Below are positions 36,566 to 46,754 of a stretch of DNA of 64,000 nt, one piece after another. The DNA is from Tatlockia sp. (GTDB lineage Bacteria; Pseudomonadota; Gammaproteobacteria; Legionellales; Legionellaceae). The notes beneath the pieces were generated by a model that ran no database searches, was not told where the DNA came from, and worked only from the letters and a program-made list of their open reading frames with translations. Within the stretch, counting starts at the first letter, position 1; each line of letters opens with the position of its first letter. Location of the stretch: the NCBI GenBank assembly GCA_013697955.1, contig JACCVV010000089.1, positions 99,041-163,040 of the forward strand, written 5' to 3'. Both the position numbers and the translations under genes were made by a program.

Positions 36566-37651
36566 TTACAAATCCAAACATTGACGAACCCTTGGCGAAA
36601 ACTGACATAGTAATTCATAGGCAATTGTTCCTGATGATAAAGCAATCGCTTCGACAGGAATATGTTGTCCCCATAGTTCAACGGGGGTACCCATTTTAAC
36701 GTCCGGGCAATCGGTTAAATCGATCGTTAACATATCCATTGAGACTCGCCCGACAATAGTAACTTGCTGTCCATTGACCCAAACGGGTGTATTTTGACTG
36801 ATATGTCGTGGATATCCATCGCCATAGCCAGCTGCCACAACACCGATAATGGAAGGTTTAGATGTTTGCCAACTCCCACCATATCCCACAGCTACACCTG
36901 CTGGATAATGATGGATTGAACTAAGCGCTGAAATAAAACGCATGACCGGAATTAAACCTAATTCCTGACCCGTTTGATTGGGAAAAGGGGAAACCCCATA
37001 AAGCATAATGCCGGGGCGAACCAGATCAGCGTGAGTTTCTGGCAGTGCTAAAATTGCTGCTGAATTGGCAATGCTTTTAATAAATTTTTTGGAAGGCAAA
37101 GCCAAATCTCTGAAAAGGGCTAACTGATTTTGATTAGCAGGATGATTAGGCTCATCTGCACAGGCAAGATGAGTCATAAGACCAATTTCATCGTCTATCC
37201 AGGGGCATTTTGTAATGGCATTAATGACCTCATAGCTTTCTTCAGGTTGAAAGCCCAGACGATGCATGCCTGTATTAAATTTAATCCATACCTTTATTTT
37301 GTGGGTCAAAGGCGTTGCTAATAACCATTGCAGTTGATGCGACTGATGTATGACTAATTGGAATTTATGGGCAGCGACCAAATGTAATTCATCAGGTGTA
37401 AAAACCGATTGAAATAAAATGCAATCGGATCGAACCCCTAAGGCGCGAATTGCTAACGCTTCTTCAATACAAGCAACTCCAAAAGCATGAACCTGACCTT
37501 CAAGTACAGGAACAACCGCTTGAATTCCACAGCCATAGGCATTTGCTTTTACCATAGCAATAATTTTTGAATTAGGTACGCAGCGTTTTACCTGATTAAG
37601 ATTATGTAAAAGCGCTCTGGCATCAATCAGCACGCGTGTTGGTCTTGCCAC
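36566..37651 (-). CDS. alr: Alanine racemase
   Basis: A PLP enzyme that makes D-alanine for peptidoglycan. It has 361 residues. The PLP-lysine motif is [11 protein letters not shown] near residue 34; the C-terminal barrel has GYGDGYPRH with the catalytic Tyr region and [15 protein letters not shown]. The start [18 protein letters not shown] is typical. dnaB ends one base upstream, so the two are transcribed together, an arrangement also found in other gammaproteobacteria. Confidence 0.97.
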   Translation of the reverse strand: MARPTRVLIDARALLHNLNQVKRCVPNSKIIAMVKANAYGCGIQAVVPVLEGQVHAFGVACIEEALAIRALGVRSDCILFQSVFTPDELHLVAAHKFQLVIHQSHQLQWLLATPLTHKIKVWIKFNTGMHRLGFQPEESYEVINAITKCPWIDDEIGLMTHLACADEPNHPANQNQLALFRDLALPSKKFIKSIANSAAILALPETHADLVRPGIMLYGVSPFPNQTGQELGLIPVMRFISALSSIHHYPAGVAVGYGGSWQTSKPSIIGVVAAGYGDGYPRHISQNTPVWVNGQQVTIVGRVSMDMLTIDLTDCPDVKMGTPVELWGQHIPVEAIALSSGTIAYELLCQFSPRVRQCLDL

Positions 37652-37652
37652 C

Positions 37653-39044
37653 TTAATCTACCCCTTGATAACCATTAAAAGCCAAATCCTCAAAACGAGT
37701 GTATTTGCCAAGAAAGGCAACCCGAACCTTACCAATAGGACCGTTACGCTGCTTGGCTATAATGATTTCCGCAACACCTTTATCCGGACTTTCATCATTG
37801 TAAACCTCGTCCCGATAAATGAAGCAGATCAAATCGGCATCCTGCTCAATCGCACCGGATTCACGCAAATCAGACATCACTGGGCGTTTATCGTGGCGTT
37901 GCTCAAGACTCCGGTTTAACTGAGATAAAGCAACAACTGGAACTTCCAGTTCTTTAGCTAATGATTTCAAAGAACGGGAAATTTCAGAAATTTCAGCGGT
38001 ACGGTTATCGCCTTTATAACCGGGTACTTGCATAAGTTGAAGATAGTCGACTACGATTAGCCCCAATTGTCCATGCTCTTTGGCAAGTCGTCTTGAGCGA
38101 GCGCGCATTTCTGAAGGACTCATTGCTGGTGTATCATCAATAAATAAAGGCGCTTCTGATAACATATGAACGGCCGAAGTCACTCGTGGCCAATCATCAT
38201 CGGTTAGTTTACCGGTACGAATTCGATGTTGATCAATTCGACCTAAAGACGACATCATTCTCATTGCCAGGGAATCGGAGGGCATTTCCATTGAAAAAAC
38301 CAAAACAGGCAAGCCGGATTTAATGGCTGCATGCTCTGCCATATTCATAACCAGGGTAGTTTTACCCATGGATGGCCGCCCTGCCACAATGACCAAATCG
38401 GACTTTTGCAAGCCTGAAGTCAATTCATCGAGATCAGTCAAGCCTGTGGCAAGACCGGTAATTGAATCTCCGTTATGATATAGCGAATCAATTTTTTCAA
38501 CGGCTTTGACCAATATAGATTTAATACTCTCTGGACCGCCATCGCCACCAGTTTGTTCAGCAATCGCAAATACCTTTGTTTCTGCAGTATCTAAAAGTTC
38601 CGCGACCCCTCTATTACCAGGATTGTATGCTGAATCAGCAATATCTCCGGCAACTGAAATTAATTGCCGCTGAACCGATTTTTCACGCACAATATCAGCA
38701 TAGGCAGAAACGTTAGCGACGGAAGGCGTGTTATTAGCTAACTCAAATAAATAGGTCTCACCGCCGGCATCATCCAAATTATTGGCTGATTTTAGAGCAT
38801 CGAGCAAGGTTACCACATCAAAGGGCTGATCTTTTTTGGATAGTTCATTAATGGCGCGGTAAAGAATACGATGTTCAGTACGATAGAAGTCGGTTTCGCA
38901 TAATTTTGAATTAATTTTATCCCAAACTTGGTTGTCCAACATCAAACCACCTATAATGGCTTGTTCCGCTTCAGAGGAATGGGGTGGGCGACGCAAAGGA
39001 TCTATAGTGGTTTTTTTTCGGGATTGCACTTCAGTCATATTCAT
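37653..39044 (-). CDS. dnaB: Replicative DNA helicase DnaB
   Basis: The hexameric 5'-3' helicase that unwinds DNA at the replication fork and recruits primase. It has 463 residues. The N-terminal primase-interacting domain ([19 protein letters not shown]) is joined by a linker to the RecA-like domain with Walker [11 protein letters not shown], Walker B-region [10 protein letters not shown] and the [10 protein letters not shown] segment. There is no intein insertion. alr follows directly. Confidence 0.98.
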   Translation of the reverse strand: MNMTEVQSRKKTTIDPLRRPPHSSEAEQAIIGGLMLDNQVWDKINSKLCETDFYRTEHRILYRAINELSKKDQPFDVVTLLDALKSANNLDDAGGETYLFELANNTPSVANVSAYADIVREKSVQRQLISVAGDIADSAYNPGNRGVAELLDTAETKVFAIAEQTGGDGGPESIKSILVKAVEKIDSLYHNGDSITGLATGLTDLDELTSGLQKSDLVIVAGRPSMGKTTLVMNMAEHAAIKSGLPVLVFSMEMPSDSLAMRMMSSLGRIDQHRIRTGKLTDDDWPRVTSAVHMLSEAPLFIDDTPAMSPSEMRARSRRLAKEHGQLGLIVVDYLQLMQVPGYKGDNRTAEISEISRSLKSLAKELEVPVVALSQLNRSLEQRHDKRPVMSDLRESGAIEQDADLICFIYRDEVYNDESPDKGVAEIIIAKQRNGPIGKVRVAFLGKYTRFEDLAFNGYQGVD

Positions 39045-39121
39045 ATTTTTGAAAATAAAGTTGATAGGTATTGTAATGCCGAACAGAAAAAAAGACAGCT
39101 AAGTAAAAGTTTTTCTTTTAA

Positions 39122-39148
39122 TTACCGCCAGCCAAGAGCTGGCGGTAA
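39122..39148. terminator. 11-bp hairpin between the DUF2147 gene and dnaB
   Basis: Perfect arms ttaccgccagc (39122-39132) and gctggcggtaa (39138-39148) with a five-base loop lie four bases past the DUF2147 stop. The following minus-strand bases are A-rich, so termination efficiency is uncertain. Confidence 0.55.
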
Positions 39149-39152
39149 ATTG

Positions 39153-39581
39153 TTATTTTACCCAAACTTGTGAACGACCTATTGTTGAAACGCCAATATA
39201 AGCACGAACATACAGTTTTTTGCCTTCTAAAGTTATTTTAGCTCGGTAAATTTTACCACTTTTCGGATCAAGAAGTTTGCCATCGTCCCAAACGCCATTT
39301 CCTTTATCCTTTAAACCCCAAATGAACTGCAAGCCTTTAACTGGTTTACCTTTAAAATTACCGGGACATTTTGTACAAATTCCCGTATCGCCCTGTCTGG
39401 GATAAACTTTAACAATCGTTCCGTGTAGGGTGCCATTAGTTATTGCGAGATGTACAACAGCTCTTTTTTTTTCGGTTTTATCATCAATTGTTGTCCAGTT
39501 TCCAGCAGGAGTAGCTTTTGCAAAGGTCAGCGTTGTTACAAAAAAAGTGATTAAAAAAATACTAAAAGTCTTCCAATTCAT
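39153..39581 (-). CDS. DUF2147 secreted protein
   Basis: A small exported protein of 142 residues. The start MNWKTFSIFLITF at 39581 is chosen because GGAG lies six bases upstream; a longer frame from 39620 adds no conserved sequence. A signal peptide ends near TFAKA. The DUF2147 domain is recognised by GNWTTIDDKTEKKRAVVHLA, a paired CTKC in GICTKCPGNFKGKP, and IWGLKDKGNGVWDDGKLLDP. The family is periplasmic with unknown function. Confidence 0.9.
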   Translation of the reverse strand: MNWKTFSIFLITFFVTTLTFAKATPAGNWTTIDDKTEKKRAVVHLAITNGTLHGTIVKVYPRQGDTGICTKCPGNFKGKPVKGLQFIWGLKDKGNGVWDDGKLLDPKSGKIYRAKITLEGKKLYVRAYIGVSTIGRSQVWVK

Positions 39582-39707
39582 AAATTTCTCCATAAATTTA
39601 TTAGAACAGAAAAAATCCAAACCCGCTTTCCTTGGACAGTTTTTCCCTTAAGTTATAAGAGAGGGTTAAATAGCAGAATATGCTATGAGAAAAAGCTTTG
39701 CAATTTG

Positions 39708-42700
39708 TTATTTTTCGTCCAAGGGCAAAAAGAATTGTTCAACGTCATTTTTAGTCAGATTAGTTATTCCGCTAGCGTTATCCGATAAAATGCCTTCGAA
39801 TAATTGTCGCTTTTTTTCCTGCATGGTCAGAATTTTTTCTTCAACGGTTTTTGCCGTGATTAATTTATAGACAAACACAGGGTTTACTTGACCAATTCGA
39901 TGACTGCGATCGGTTGCCTGATCTTCAACAGCGGGATTCCACCAGGGGTCATAGTGAATAACAGTATCGGCACGAGTCAGATTTAAGCCTGTTCCGCCAG
40001 CTTTTAAGCTAATTAAAAAGATGGGGGTTTCGCCTTCCTGAAATTTATCAACGAGCGCTTGTCTGTTTTGGGTTTGGCCTGTCAGTTTTAGATAGTTATA
40101 TTTTCTCGCGATGAGTTGTTCTTCTATCAATTGCAACATGGAAGTAAATTGCGAAAAAACCAGCACTTTTCTGCCCTCTTCCATCAGGTTGTCGAGCAAC
40201 TCCATCAACGTATCCATTTTTGCTGATTGGCCGTGGGCGATTTTTGCTTCCGGCATGGATAGTAATCTGGGATCACAGCACACCTGGCGAAGCTTTAATA
40301 AAGCATCCAGAAAAACGATATGAGATCTTCCCATACCTTGTTTTGCAATGGCTTCCCGAACTTTAAGTTCCATACTCATGCGAATTGCTTCATACAAATC
40401 ACGTTGATCGCCGGTTAATTCAACGATACGCATCATTTCAGTTTTGTCAGGCAACTCACTGGCAACTTCATTTTTAGTTCTACGCAGCATAAAAGGCTGG
40501 ACGCGTCTGGCGAGCAAGTTTCGTTTTTCGCTATCATTAAATTTCTCAATCGGCGATCGGAAAAATTGTCGGAACTGTTTTGCATCTCCCAATAAACCCG
40601 GCATTAGAAAGTGAAAGAGTGACCAAAGTTCCCCCAAATGGTTTTCTAAAGGCGTTCCAGAAAGGCATAATCTGTGATCAGCTTGAATTTGTTGAATGAT
40701 CTGTGTGGTTTTGGTTCGTGCATTTTTAATCGACTGGGCTTCATCAAGAATCAGATAGTAAAACGAATAATTAATAAAACGCACTTTATCACGCTGAATT
40801 AGGCCATAGGTCGAAATCACCAAATCATAAGCTTCGAAATCGCCGCTATGGCGCTCCAGACCATGAAAGATTAAGACTTTCAACTCAGGTGTAAATCGCT
40901 TCGCTTCAGCAAACCAGTTACCAACCAAAGAGGTTGGGGCAACGATTAGGCTCGCTCTTGTCAAGCGACCTTGTTCTTTTTCTGATTGCAGATGAGCTAA
41001 AGTTTGTACCGTTTTGCCTAAACCCATATCATCTGCAAGTACGCCGCCAAAACGGCTTTCTCGCAGAAATTGCAACCATTCCAAGCCTTGTTGCTGATAA
41101 TCTCGAAGGGTTGTTTTTAAACCTTGAGGGACTTTTACTGCAGGCAAATTAGTTATGGTTGTGAGCTGTTCAAGCTGTCTGCGCAGCACTTCAGATCCCT
41201 TCCATCGTGCTGAAACAGCAAGCATGGCCTGTTCGGTTTCCTGCATTAACAACAGTTGGTAACGATTAATCTTTAAAGGCTGATCTTTTTTGACATGGCG
41301 AAGGCCATATTGCAGTAAAAAGCGAAGCAGCGGTTTAATTCGTCCCAAGGTAACATGCAAAACTTTGCCAGCACTGTAGGGTAATTTAACTCGTTTATCG
41401 TCAGCTAAACTATCAATGTTGTCCCTACCCAGTTGTTCAATCAATTCAGCAACCAAAGGAACTATACTTACTGGCTTACCATTGATTAAAATTCCTAATT
41501 CATAGGAAAAAAAGTCGCTGCCGCTTTCATTTAATTCTGAAAACCACTGCAATTCCTCAGCATCAATTAATTCTTCATAAACCGGGTGAAAAAATTCGAC
41601 TCGCCAACCTTTAGATTTCAATAGAGGAATAATCTGGCTATAAAGAATTTGTAAATCAGACTCATTTTTAATATGTGATAAAACCAGCTCTTTGCTGATA
41701 TCAAAGTCGACTCGTAATTTTTCAGAGATTATTGGCGCTCGCAGGTTTAAGATATGCCCTAACTCGGTGGCTACTTCTTTTTCAAATGGTAAATTTCGTT
41801 GAATTTCAACTAAACAATGCTCATTCTCTTTTTTGAAAATTGAACTTTGTGTTTCATTTTTACCAATTACAATTCCATTGTAATCAAAGGATAAATCAGC
41901 CACGTATAAAAATTTTTGCTCAGAGACATTGGAAAGATTGCTCTCAGTTAGTTCAATCGCATTAAACTGGATAAGCGGCAGAGACTTTGGCTGTTCGATT
42001 TTCTTTTCAATGAAAAATTGAGGCCTGGGCAATTCAGAATCCGTTTCTTCCATTTGTTTGGTGACTAATTCAACTTCATCCAAGGTTATTGCAGGATGAT
42101 TTAAAAGCTGTTTCAGTTTTCCAGTATTGAAGGGAATGTTTAAAAATCCCATGAGATTTTCATCACTATCGAAGTACCAGGTTTTGTCTAAAAATAAAGG
42201 CAGCAGCGATTCACCACCCGATTCCAGTACAAGACGTTGCGTGCCTTTAGTTGATAAAAGCCAGCTAAGTTGGGCTTCTTTTTCATCACCTAGAATGAGT
42301 TCGGGTTCTTCTGCAGCAGCTAAATAAGCTCTGCCAGTTTTAAGGATTTTTTCTAATAACTCAGAATTTCTAATCGATAAACGATCAAACCAACCTCGGG
42401 AATTTGTTTTTTCCAATAAGCTTTCAATGATTACCTGATCCAATTCGGTAAAATACTGACTTCGATTCTCTGTGATTGAATTGAAAATTACTTTTTTACC
42501 TAGATTCCCTTTTTTAAGACGTTTGGTAATTGCGAGTCTTATGACGATCCGATGTTCATAATCGACGTAATGAGGTTCAACTAAATAAGCCACTTCAAAA
42601 GTGGTGCTGGGTTTGTTGTCTAACTCTTCTTGTTCACGTAAAGCGCTAATCCAGGCGTTGAGGGAAATTTTTTCCTTTAATTTGGCCGGTGCGGGGATTT

Positions 42701-42977
42701 CGTAATTTTCTCTGATTTGAAGGGCAAATAAAGAGGCCGCAGCATGTTTACAATTGATATTGTTTTGACAAGAGCAACGTGCTGGATTCTCAGGCCAGGT
42801 TTTAAGATCAATGTGAACATCATAGATTTGGCTAGAACTGCCTTTTACACGAGCTTTGAGAAGTCCATCGCTCAGACGAATGTTTAAAACAAAACCTTTT
42901 TGCTGATATTCCTGACCATGCATCAACACAGTGGGTAAAAATACATCAGCCATCCGCGATAATGCTTCTTTTAACAT
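39708..42977 (-). CDS. SNF2-family helicase with SWIM zinc finger
   Basis: A 1,089-residue ATPase of the Swi2/Snf2 type. An N-terminal SWIM zinc finger is visible (Cys68, Cys70, Cys76, His78: CSCQNNINCKH). After a long middle region comes the two-lobed motor: Walker A DDMGLGKTVQ near residue 650, motif II LDEAQSIKN, LSGTPLENHLGELWSLFHFL, then the second lobe with LVFSQFTSMLQLI, KAGGTGLNLT and the RSHRIGQVNPVFVYKL end. Bacterial relatives are thought to remodel protein-DNA or polymerase complexes, as RapA does. The gene is not in an operon with its neighbours. Confidence 0.95.
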   Translation of the reverse strand: MLKEALSRMADVFLPTVLMHGQEYQQKGFVLNIRLSDGLLKARVKGSSSQIYDVHIDLKTWPENPARCSCQNNINCKHAAASLFALQIRENYEIPAPAKLKEKISLNAWISALREQEELDNKPSTTFEVAYLVEPHYVDYEHRIVIRLAITKRLKKGNLGKKVIFNSITENRSQYFTELDQVIIESLLEKTNSRGWFDRLSIRNSELLEKILKTGRAYLAAAEEPELILGDEKEAQLSWLLSTKGTQRLVLESGGESLLPLFLDKTWYFDSDENLMGFLNIPFNTGKLKQLLNHPAITLDEVELVTKQMEETDSELPRPQFFIEKKIEQPKSLPLIQFNAIELTESNLSNVSEQKFLYVADLSFDYNGIVIGKNETQSSIFKKENEHCLVEIQRNLPFEKEVATELGHILNLRAPIISEKLRVDFDISKELVLSHIKNESDLQILYSQIIPLLKSKGWRVEFFHPVYEELIDAEELQWFSELNESGSDFFSYELGILINGKPVSIVPLVAELIEQLGRDNIDSLADDKRVKLPYSAGKVLHVTLGRIKPLLRFLLQYGLRHVKKDQPLKINRYQLLLMQETEQAMLAVSARWKGSEVLRRQLEQLTTITNLPAVKVPQGLKTTLRDYQQQGLEWLQFLRESRFGGVLADDMGLGKTVQTLAHLQSEKEQGRLTRASLIVAPTSLVGNWFAEAKRFTPELKVLIFHGLERHSGDFEAYDLVISTYGLIQRDKVRFINYSFYYLILDEAQSIKNARTKTTQIIQQIQADHRLCLSGTPLENHLGELWSLFHFLMPGLLGDAKQFRQFFRSPIEKFNDSEKRNLLARRVQPFMLRRTKNEVASELPDKTEMMRIVELTGDQRDLYEAIRMSMELKVREAIAKQGMGRSHIVFLDALLKLRQVCCDPRLLSMPEAKIAHGQSAKMDTLMELLDNLMEEGRKVLVFSQFTSMLQLIEEQLIARKYNYLKLTGQTQNRQALVDKFQEGETPIFLISLKAGGTGLNLTRADTVIHYDPWWNPAVEDQATDRSHRIGQVNPVFVYKLITAKTVEEKILTMQEKKRQLFEGILSDNASGITNLTKNDVEQFFLPLDEK

Positions 42978-43124
42978 AAATACCTATTCAAAATGACGCA
43001 GTCAAACGGAGTATTATAACTAACTTGTACTCCTATTAACATTGAATATTTAAAATACGATTGTTTTATACCTTCTATTTCGATGATAATCGCTTTAATT
43101 TCCTATCTTTTTTCGTTAATACTT

Positions 43125-44738
43125 ATGCAATCCTCGTTTAAAACACTTATGGCACAGATTAATCCGAAGGTTGGTGCGATCGAAGATAATGTCGAAAAAA
43201 TAATCAAGATTATTCAAAAAGAACAAATAAATCATGATTTGATTGTTTTTCCAGAACTTGCCATCTCAGGTTATCCTCCTGAGGATCTATTGCTTAGACA
43301 AAACTTTTTTATACAAATAGAAAAAGGCATGGAGCGGATTAAAAAGGCTTGCTCAGACCCTTATGTCATTGTTGGCCATCCCACTAAAGAGCATGGGCTT
43401 TGTTTTAATAGCGCTACCGTTTTTCATCAGGGCGAAAGAATTGCCCTTTATCATAAACAAAATTTGCCAAATTATGGCGTTTTTGATGAAAGGCGCTATT
43501 TTACTCCCGGTGAGGCTCATGCCTGTATTTTAACGATTAAAGGTCGTCGTGTAGCCTTGTGTATTTGTGAAGATCTTTGGCAAGCAGGCCCTTTTGAGCA
43601 AATTCTACATGCGGGAGCTGAAATTCTGGTATGCATCAATGCTTCGCCTTTTGACTATAGAAAACCTTTGCTTCGTGAAAATCTATTTCGAGACTATGCA
43701 AAAAAAGGCCTGGCAATTATTTATGTCAATCAAATTGGCGGACAGGATGAATTGGTATTTGATGGACAATCCTTTGCTATTGATAATCAGGGACAACTAA
43801 AGGGCCGTGCGCCGGCTTTTAAAGAGCATTTACAAACCGTTGTGATAAACGGTCAAAAAATGCAGTCTGACTTATGTGAAACACCTGAGCCCACTAAATT
43901 AATTTATGATGCGCTGGTTTGCGGTTTGCAGGATTATGTTAATAAAAACGGTTTTCCTGGGATTCTACTGGGCTTATCGGGTGGAATTGATTCAGCACTT
44001 ACACTTGCTATTGCGGTAGACGCTTTGGGAGCAGAGCGGGTTGAAGCACTAATGATGCCTTCTCGTTATACTGCAGATATGTCTAATGAAGATGCCGAAC
44101 AACAATTAAAGGCAATGGGAGTTAAAGGCACCACCCTATCAATCGAACCTGCCTTTGACAGTTTCCTAAACACACTATCTCCGTGTTTTGAAGGGTTAAA
44201 GCCTGACATCACCGAAGAAAATTTACAGGCAAGAATCCGCGCTGTTTTGCTGATGGCCTTATCCAATAAAACTGGGAAAATGGTTTTAACCACTTCCAAT
44301 AAAAGCGAAACGGCGGTAGGTTACACAACGCTTTATGGTGATATGGCTGGTGGCTTTGCGGTTTTAAAAGATGTATTAAAAACTCAGGTGTATGAACTAG
44401 CCCGTTACCGTAATGAAATTAGTCCTGTGATTCCTGAAAGAGTGATTAAACGCCCTCCTTCCGCTGAGCTGGCTCCCAATCAAACTGATCAGGACTCTTT
44501 GCCTGACTATGCAATTTTGGATGCCATTATTAAAGGTTACATGGAAAATAATGGCTCAGCGGACGAACTGGTCAAGCAAGGATTACCCGCTGAGCAGGTT
44601 AATAAAGTCATTCATTTGATTAAACGCAATGAGTACAAAAGACGACAAGCAGCTCCTGGTGTAAAAATTTCTATTCGAGTTTTTGGCAGAGACTGGCGCT
44701 TGCCAATTACCTCAGGTTTTGTAGAAAGGTTAACTTAA
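43125..44738 (+). CDS. nadE: Glutamine-dependent NAD+ synthetase
   Basis: Makes NAD+ from deamido-NAD using ammonia released from glutamine. The N-terminal nitrilase domain (LMAQINPKVGAIEDNVEKI, VFPELAISGYPPEDL, CICEDLW with the catalytic Cys) is fused to the synthetase domain with PP-loop GLSGGIDSALTLAIA and SNKSETAVGYTTLYGD. The start MQSSFKTLMAQ at 43125 matches the usual family N-terminus better than the upstream ATG at 43083, which would add 14 hydrophobic residues. The length is 537 residues. Confidence 0.96.
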   Translation: MQSSFKTLMAQINPKVGAIEDNVEKIIKIIQKEQINHDLIVFPELAISGYPPEDLLLRQNFFIQIEKGMERIKKACSDPYVIVGHPTKEHGLCFNSATVFHQGERIALYHKQNLPNYGVFDERRYFTPGEAHACILTIKGRRVALCICEDLWQAGPFEQILHAGAEILVCINASPFDYRKPLLRENLFRDYAKKGLAIIYVNQIGGQDELVFDGQSFAIDNQGQLKGRAPAFKEHLQTVVINGQKMQSDLCETPEPTKLIYDALVCGLQDYVNKNGFPGILLGLSGGIDSALTLAIAVDALGAERVEALMMPSRYTADMSNEDAEQQLKAMGVKGTTLSIEPAFDSFLNTLSPCFEGLKPDITEENLQARIRAVLLMALSNKTGKMVLTTSNKSETAVGYTTLYGDMAGGFAVLKDVLKTQVYELARYRNEISPVIPERVIKRPPSAELAPNQTDQDSLPDYAILDAIIKGYMENNGSADELVKQGLPAEQVNKVIHLIKRNEYKRRQAAPGVKISIRVFGRDWRLPITSGFVERLT

Positions 44739-44851
44739 CTGTTTTCGGACGGAGCAGGTAAAAATTCGGCAGGCTTTTAAAAGCTGCTTGCAAAATAAAA
44801 GTAAAACGCTAACATTGGGTTTGCTTAAAATAATAATAAAGAAGGGATGTC

Positions 44852-45628
44852 ATGAGAATTGCACTTTTTTCTGCCGCTTTACTGGCTTCAATTCAGGCTG
44901 CAGCTGCAACACCGATTGATGGGATGTATGGTAGTATTTTTGGCGGATATTCAAATCTTTCAAATCACATAAACAGCGAAACTTTCCTCAGAAGATTTAA
45001 TAGCCCATTCAACAATAATTTTAATACCTTTAATCATTACGGCATACCAGGAAACTTTGAAAGAACGGTTCCACGCAATGGTTATAATGGCGGCGCTCGC
45101 CTGGGATTTCAAAGCAATGTCATGCGCTATGAGGGTGAGTTTACCTACGTAGGTGCAGTAAATAAATCATCTTATAGCACGCACGAGCGTTATCCTTTTC
45201 ACCTGAATTATTTCAATCCCTTTGCAAACCATGTTCCTAAAAGAAAAAGTGAAACGAATGCGCTCTTTGGAATGGCGAATGTATATTATGATTTTCCCGC
45301 TACAATCCCATGCATTTCACCCTTTGTCGGTGTAGGTCTTGGTTATGGATGGGTTCAAACGAGATTAGACTTTGAAAACCCGCTATTTCCTAATTCCTTT
45401 AGCTATCCTCAAAATGCTTATTTTAGCAACGACTTTAGCACTTCAGACTCTGCTTTTTCCTATCAAGCAACAGCCGGATTAACTTTTAATTATCTTGAAA
45501 ATTGGGCTCTTAATCTTGCTTATAGGTATATTGGCACAACCAAACTGAAAAATTTCGGCAGAGGTTTTCAAGCCAATCTATTGAGCGTTGGCCTTGTCTA
45601 TCGGTTTAATGAATATAACTACAAATAA
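44852..45628 (+). CDS. Outer-membrane beta-barrel protein
   Basis: A 258-residue secreted protein with a signal peptide (ALLASIQAAAA-TP). The mature part is rich in Asn, Phe and Tyr, with alternating strands and an OmpA-like eight-strand character: GARLGFQSNVMRYEGEFTYVG, ISPFVGVGLGYGWVQTRLDF, NWALNLAYRYIGTTKLKNFG, ending in a strand (VGLVYRFNEYNYK). It pairs with the next gene, 15 bases downstream, which has the same TP-DG(M/W)Y mature start, so they are tandem paralogues in one transcript. Confidence 0.85.
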   Translation: MRIALFSAALLASIQAAAATPIDGMYGSIFGGYSNLSNHINSETFLRRFNSPFNNNFNTFNHYGIPGNFERTVPRNGYNGGARLGFQSNVMRYEGEFTYVGAVNKSSYSTHERYPFHLNYFNPFANHVPKRKSETNALFGMANVYYDFPATIPCISPFVGVGLGYGWVQTRLDFENPLFPNSFSYPQNAYFSNDFSTSDSAFSYQATAGLTFNYLENWALNLAYRYIGTTKLKNFGRGFQANLLSVGLVYRFNEYNYK

Positions 45629-45643
45629 TAAAAAGGGTGCCAA

Positions 45644-46705
45644 ATGAAAGTTTTATCAAAATTGGCCTTAGCCGGTCTTCTGTTTGCAAATAATTATGCC
45701 CTCGCAGTCACTCCGGCTGATGGATGGTATGCGGGTGTTACTGGGGGATTGAGTTTTACTCCGGATATTAGTCTTGGATCTTTGAGTGCGACTGATCAAT
45801 TTGCCTTAAATAATGAGATATGCAGGTTGAATAATGCATCAGCAACCTTACTCTCTCAGCCTAACCCGTATTCCTACCCTAATCCTTTATATAATACCTG
45901 TAGCCACCCAACCTCTAATACAAACCCTCTCGCCCCTCTCGTGCCTGTAGTGCCTGTGAACCCGGTAATTGTTACTCCTGTTAATGTCATTATTAATCCA
46001 AGCAACCCATTCGATCCTTTCAATAATAATAACAATAATTACAATAATAATAATTACAATAATAATAATAATAACAATGAGCATTTTGATACCAGTACTG
46101 CTCCCGGATTTATCCAACCAATCATGGGCAACTCTCAAGTATCTTTAAATTCCTCTTTTGGCGGTAATTTTGCAGGGCAGGTTGGTTTTCGTATTTGTAA
46201 CTTCCGTATCGAGGGAGAATTATTATTCAACTATGCTCCTCTATCCAGTTTAAAGATTGATGGTTTAGAAGTGAGGAAAAAAAGAGGTTTGCTAAGAGCA
46301 AAAGGTCATACCATCTTGGGCGCGGCATTGTTGAATGGTTACTATGATTTTTATGATGAAGACAATGATCCGACCTGGGTTCCTTACCTAGGAATAGGTA
46401 TTGGTCTTGCATCAATAAGCTCAAAAGCTGATATCACGAGTGTTAATCCCAGAAATCTTTGCCCCAACCTTTTCACACCCTTCGCTTGCGTGCCTCAAAG
46501 TGCTTTTAGTTTAACCCTCAATTCAAGCCACAGTTCTCCTGTTGGACAAGGTATTGTTGGTATAAGTTATTACACATCAGATACCTTTGCGGTTGGTTTA
46601 GATTTTCGCCATATCACTACAAGATCTATCAAAGATTTAGGCGGCCGTTACTCCATAAATTCATTTAATCTGAATTTGAATTATTGGTTTAATGAAACTG
46701 ACTAG
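45644..46705 (+). CDS. Outer-membrane protein with poly-asparagine loop
   Basis: A 353-residue paralogue of the preceding protein. The signal peptide is followed by VTPADGWYAGVTGGLSF. A long insert at about residues 65-150 is Pro/Asn-rich and contains a poly-Asn/Tyr run (residues 126-145) encoded by a trinucleotide microsatellite. The C-terminal barrel has FGGNFAGQVGFRICNFRIEGEL and YLGIGIGLASISSKADI, ending NLNYWFNETD. The insert is probably an exposed loop. Function is unknown; binding or adhesion is possible. Confidence 0.85.
   Translation: MKVLSKLALAGLLFANNYALAVTPADGWYAGVTGGLSFTPDISLGSLSATDQFALNNEICRLNNASATLLSQPNPYSYPNPLYNTCSHPTSNTNPLAPLVPVVPVNPVIVTPVNVIINPSNPFDPFNNNNNNYNNNNYNNNNNNNEHFDTSTAPGFIQPIMGNSQVSLNSSFGGNFAGQVGFRICNFRIEGELLFNYAPLSSLKIDGLEVRKKRGLLRAKGHTILGAALLNGYYDFYDEDNDPTWVPYLGIGIGLASISSKADITSVNPRNLCPNLFTPFACVPQSAFSLTLNSSHSSPVGQGIVGISYYTSDTFAVGLDFRHITTRSIKDLGGRYSINSFNLNLNYWFNETD
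46021..46078 (+). repeat. AAT/AAC trinucleotide microsatellite
   Basis: About 19 near-uninterrupted Asn codons (aat/aac) broken by two tac Tyr codons, encoding runs of 5, 4 and 7 Asn in the outer-membrane protein. Because the unit is three bases, slippage would change loop length and not the reading frame. Confidence 0.85.
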
Positions 46706-46711
46706 TTCATT

Positions 46712-46737
46712 TTTAACCCGCTTAACAGCGGGTTAAA
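46712..46737 (+). terminator. Terminator after the outer-membrane protein pair
   Basis: Perfect 11-base arms tttaacccgct (46712-46722) and agcgggttaaa (46727-46737) with a TAAC loop, followed by TTT, begin seven bases past the stop codon. The hairpin separates the two outer-membrane genes from rpe. Confidence 0.75.
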
Positions 46738-46754
46738 TTTATAAAGGTTTATTT

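Noticed and set aside
45887..46138. Minus-strand frame rich in Ile/Val opposite the Asn repeat
   Set aside because: It is the antisense of the aat/aac microsatellite inside a clear outer-membrane protein gene.
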